64,000 bases of DNA from positions 168,511,886 through 168,575,885 of the forward strand of contig JBAIZL010000005.1 in NCBI GenBank assembly GCA_036971475.1, read 5' to 3'. Of the stretch, positions 60,416 to 64,000 are shown piece by piece. Made by a program: the position numbers and the translations under genes. The notes beneath the pieces are model-generated. The model was not told where the DNA came from. It saw nothing but the letters and a program-made list of their open reading frames with translations, and did no database searches. How positions within the stretch are numbered: position 1 is the first letter of the stretch; each line of letters begins with the position of its first letter. The stretch comes from Prosapia bicincta. Taxonomy: Eukaryota; Arthropoda; Insecta; Hemiptera; Cercopidae.

Positions 60416-61869
60416 TTTGTGACTAGTTCTCTGGATTTGGCAAACAGCAGTACAGGTTCTGAGTGGTGCCAGATCTGCTTGTTTCAAATGTTTCCTGCAT
60501 GAGCTGGTTAAATGTGAGTATCTGAGGAAGTCGGACAAGGAAAGGATGAGTGCTGGCCATGAGCTAGACTGTCACAGAGTGTGAGTGTTTGTAGAGCTGT
60601 TGAATTGTATCTGTAAAATTAATGTGTGTTTAATAATGCTTAAGAAAATATAATGTCCAGATGAGTTTGAAGTGCCTAGTTTGTATCTGTACAGTAGTAT
60701 TACTCATATCTAATGAACAAAAACAAAGTCTAATTAATTAAATTCTAATGAATTATAATTAAGTCTAATTGTTCAAATTCTAATGAATTAAACAAAGTCA
60801 TTAAAATTTGATGAGAAGGTTTATTTAACATAGAAAATACTTTACTAATTTATTCTTTAGCTAGACAAACTCATAAAAAAATAACCAATGAGGAAAATAA
60901 ATATGAATATTTTACGCAATATATTATGACTAAACTTCATTCTCACAGTATATTTCCACAAGTGCCCTTTGATCTACAAATTTTTTCTGACCCTTTAAGA
61001 ATTTGATATAAAGTGCATAAAATACTTTCTTTCATAAGTGTTTAATGTACAAAACCTACCACTGGAAAATAACAGTTAAATGCAATATATTACATGTCTT
61101 TTAAAAAAAAATATCAAAGGGTAAATACTTTAGTTTGCATTTCAAACAAAATTAACATTAGAAAAGAATAATAGTTTAAAAACTAATGGACCAAAACTCA
61201 ATACAGAATTTATAAACTTTTGTTTATCTCAAGAGAATGAATACTTAAGCATTAAAGTGAATTAATACAACTATACATTTGTTGACAATTCCTGCCAATA
61301 TATTTAATTATAATGGATAACAAAATCAAACTTCTAAAGAAATGTCAAAATTCATTTGACATTTTAAAATGTTAAACAGTGTGATTTGATTAGAAAAAAT
61401 AAGCCTATATAGAATCTTAATTGAAGTATATTTAATATGAGTAACTCATTCACACAAATGTTTCATACAAAATATCAGGATGTTTACATGAGCATAAAAC
61501 CTTTAAATTTATAAGATGCCTTGTTTTGTGTAAAATTAATGAAAAAAATTCTGTGTTAATTCACAGCCAAAAATTAATTTTAATTTAGACCTTTTATTCA
61601 CTTGCATTACCATTTTCAAATCAACAAATTAGAATCATATTTCTAACCAGACCAGCTACACAAATATTTATATACATGACTCACTTCATTCTACAGATGT
61701 GAACACATAAAGTGTAGTAGTATATCAGTATAGCATTTATGTAGATGCAATTATATTGGTATTAATTCCACATTGTACATTAGTTTCAATCAAAGTGAAA
61801 AAATTAGTTCAGTAATTAATAAATTAATTATTTACTATTTTATTGTACTGTGGCTACTAAATATTTGTA
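60416..61869. other. mostly AT-rich stretch; GC-richer island at 60,425-60,600
   Basis: The first part (60,425-60,600) is clearly less AT-rich, with an open plus-strand frame of about 45 codons (TAVQVLSGARSACFKCFLHE and onward) of unknown identity. The remainder is AT-rich, with no gene recognised. Confidence 0.4.
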
Positions 61870-62055
61870 CATTTATTACACTTTTGGTATCACTTGGCAA
61901 GAAAAATAGTACTTACTGATATTTTTCAGCAGACGCTTTTCGCACTAAGTCAGTGCATTGTTCAATGCTGTGAGTCACGGACAATGCCTCTTGTTTTTGC
62001 CCAGTGATACCAAAAGTGTAATATATAAGAAAAATCTCAAGATGTACAACAGAAA
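61870..62055. repeat. fold-back repeat, best copy of the 32.6/39.8 kb family
   Basis: ACACTTTTGGTATCACTTGG (61,879) is inverted near 62,008 (CCAGTGATACCAAAAGTGTA). The interior, on the minus strand, has GCACTGACTTAGTGCGAAAA, a stem followed by GAAA that looks like a decayed hammerhead core. Confidence 0.75.
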
Positions 62056-63184
62056 AACTGCAAATTTATAAATCTAATAAAGTAGTTTGGGCATATTTAC
62101 AAATCAATAACCATATAATGTTCTGAAAACTGTCATACGATTATATTTGAATATTATTTCTAAACTTATTTATTATAAAGTTTTGCCATAACATTCACTA
62201 TGGAAAACTTCTTAGGTTCAAGAATAAATAAAATTGTTAAATTTATACAAGTGGACAAAATTATTTCAACAATCATGGCCATCTAGCTTCTTAACAAATG
62301 TCCTGTAACATATACCCGGGAATAACATGAATTGCATTTCTCATTTATAAAAATTTGTTTTTGACATTACTTTCTCATAAAAGAAACATGGACATGTTCA
62401 AGAATACAAAAAATTTGTTCAATATGTAGGCCTATATCTTGATCATTAGAATTAAGAACACATTTTCGTACCAGTGTTTTAAACCAGCCCTTCTGTAATC
62501 TCATTATACTATATTTGCACAGGTATATAATCTTCCTTATATGACTATTAATATCAAAGTCATAGCATTCAAGATAACAGTAGAAGTTAAATTTATCAAG
62601 AAAACATTAGCACAGGGAAACAATCATGCCAAGAAAAAATTACACTCCACCAAATTCAAAATAACAGACAAAATATGTTTTAGTGAAAACTAGTAGCTCA
62701 CGTGAAGATGGAATCAAAAATAATATGAACAATATATTTTATACCTAGGTTTTTATTCAAATGAATACAATAAATTATAATTTAAACTAAGTTATTATCA
62801 GTGAAATCTCTTAATTTAAAACCCTATTTTTCTTAATTATTAATTCTTTCAACCTTTTAAACGTTGTCAATTACAAAATCAGAGCACCATTTAATGTTGT
62901 CAATTACAAAATTAGAAGAGTGTAAATTAATCTATTTGAAGAGTAATAAGATTAAGACTATATTAAATAATTATAAATCCAACAATGAACATCAACTATC
63001 TCTCACAACACAAAAGCAATTATAAACACAGTAGCGTAATTGCAAATAATAAACAATTATAAAGCCTTGCTACAACAAAAAACTTATAAAACCTTCAAGT
63101 ACATAATTGCACAGATTCCACTACCTTACAACCAGAATACAAGTCCCAACAAACATTTATAACGTTAATTATAAATAAATAAAA
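62056..63184. other. AT-rich non-coding stretch
   Basis: No gene. Contains CTAGTAGCTCACGTGAAGAT near 62,690, a copy of the dispersed repeat core at 3.2 kb. Confidence 0.45.
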
Positions 63185-63510
63185 AATTTTTTTTGAATTT
63201 TGTAGTCCATTACGTTTGGTAAATCTTAAATAATCTTTGTTGATTCCATCTTCATGTAAGCTACTAGTTATCAAACACTTTTAAATGTTTTTAAACTTGC
63301 CTATAGTAGCACTTACTTTGTTGATGACAGCCGTTTCGGGAGATGTGTCCCATTGTCAACTCAGACCATAACTAATTAATCACTTTAACATTAGTTTATG
63401 ACAGAACGTTTACTACATAGCTATCGAAAACGTTCTGTCTCGCTAAGTTTTAAAAAATTTACAAAATTTAAAGTTTGCATAGTCATAAACTAATGTTAAA
63501 GTGATTAAAT
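63185..63510. repeat. composite of Penelope terminal repeats
   Basis: GAATTTTGTAGTCCATTACG at 63,195 begins a Penelope end. It is interrupted at 63,236-63,370 by the GTAGCTC/GGGAGATGT family (minus strand: GGGACACATCTCCC then GAAACGGC). After that TTAGTTTATGACAGAACGTT and the inverse end AAAGTTTGCATAGTCATAAA follow. A nested insertion into a Penelope terminus. Confidence 0.75.
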
Positions 63511-63840
63511 AAAAGCACTTAAAGAAGAAACACTTTTTATTTATGTACTGATGTATATAAAATTTTATAAAAAAAAATTAATTCAAGAATAGCTTGTTCT
63601 GGCCCGTATTAAATATAGAAGGCCTGATAAGTCCAGTGTAGCTGAACATATCTTAAATAATGGCTGTGAATTGATAATTAATAGTGTTAAAGTAGGTAAA
63701 ACAGTTTTCTAACTGGTTACTTAAATGTTATAAGATTTAATTTCTGAAACAGAAATTTGCTAACGTTTTTGTGGTTAAGAGATTTTATTTAATTTAAATA
63801 AAAAAATTAGACAGTTGTTCCAAGTTATTATTGCCAAGTT

Positions 63841-63842
<2 letters not shown>

Positions 63843-63880
<38 letters not shown>
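63843..63880. repeat. (GT)n microsatellite
   Basis: About 18 GT units. Confidence 0.95.
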
Positions 63881-63882
<2 letters not shown>

Positions 63883-64000
63883 TAAATGTAACTTAGAACA
63901 AATGTAGTTATTCTTAGCAAAAACAAATGGTGATTTGTTGAAAATGCTAATTTCTGGTTCCAGTTTGTTTTTTTTTTTAATAAGAGCTAATAAATGACAT

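Overview
The window is AT-rich, intron-bearing animal DNA, most likely from an insect. The main support is a syndecan gene on the minus strand with canonical GT-AG introns. Its encoded transmembrane and cytoplasmic tail keep the invariant syndecan features (GG-A-VVG-LL transmembrane motif, RMRKKDEGSY, C-terminal EFYA), and its wording is very close to the insect gene as I remember it. There are no operons or other prokaryotic features. The rest is mainly transposable elements of many classes, microsatellites and AT-rich spacer. I cannot name the species.

Layout: 1-140 holds a possible coding exon (minus) of an unidentified gene running off the left edge. 1.4-1.7 kb has a weak ISXO2/Merlin-like transposase remnant. 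4.6-5.8 kb is a decayed pogo/Tigger transposase. 6.1-7.15 kb has two related Helitron helicase C-terminal fragments, one with a recognisable Helitron 3' terminus (hairpin plus CTAG). 7.3-8.4 kb has inverted repeats and TA microsatellites. 8.8-10.46 kb is a Penelope-like retroelement (RT plus GIY-YIG) flanked by inverted terminal repeats, one of which carries a good hammerhead ribozyme motif. 11.0-12.25 kb is a mariner element. 13.9-15.1 kb has fold-back repeats, several with hammerhead-like cores. 15,529-23,672 is a full-length, recent BEL/Pao LTR retrotransposon (minus) with 816-bp LTRs and a GTAAT target duplication. 24.2-25.1 kb is a large palindrome. 26.7-27.4 kb is another Penelope fragment. 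27.95-31.0 kb is an old, deleted BEL/Pao copy with a TTAA-flanked piggyBac-type MITE in its left LTR. 31.0-32.0 and 38.4-39.6 kb are RNase H-bearing non-LTR retrotransposon 3' fragments, the second inside a pogo-like terminal-inverted-repeat element. 33.6-34.0 kb is a 90-bp tandem repeat. 34.9-36.4 kb is a second, CENP-B/Tigger-type transposase relic. 42.4-44.4 kb is a TTAA-flanked element with a 922-bp Tc1/mariner-like fold-back nested in it. 44.56-45.80 kb is a second mariner.

48,498-54,115 carries four coding exons of syndecan (minus), whose reading phases join perfectly; a third mariner and a TA microsatellite sit in its last intron. The signal-peptide exon was not found and probably lies upstream, beyond the window or unrecognised within 54-64 kb. 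Upstream intronic or intergenic DNA (54-64 kb) holds Penelope terminal repeats, fold-backs, a piggyBac C-terminal relic ending at a GGG-TTAA terminus, and microsatellites.

The host function visible here is cell-surface heparan-sulfate proteoglycan biology (syndecan). The other protein-coding material is retroelement or transposase, mostly broken. The most interesting signal is the recurrence of hammerhead-ribozyme-like cores with short palindromic stem III in Penelope ends and in several fold-back repeats. No wholly new system was found.
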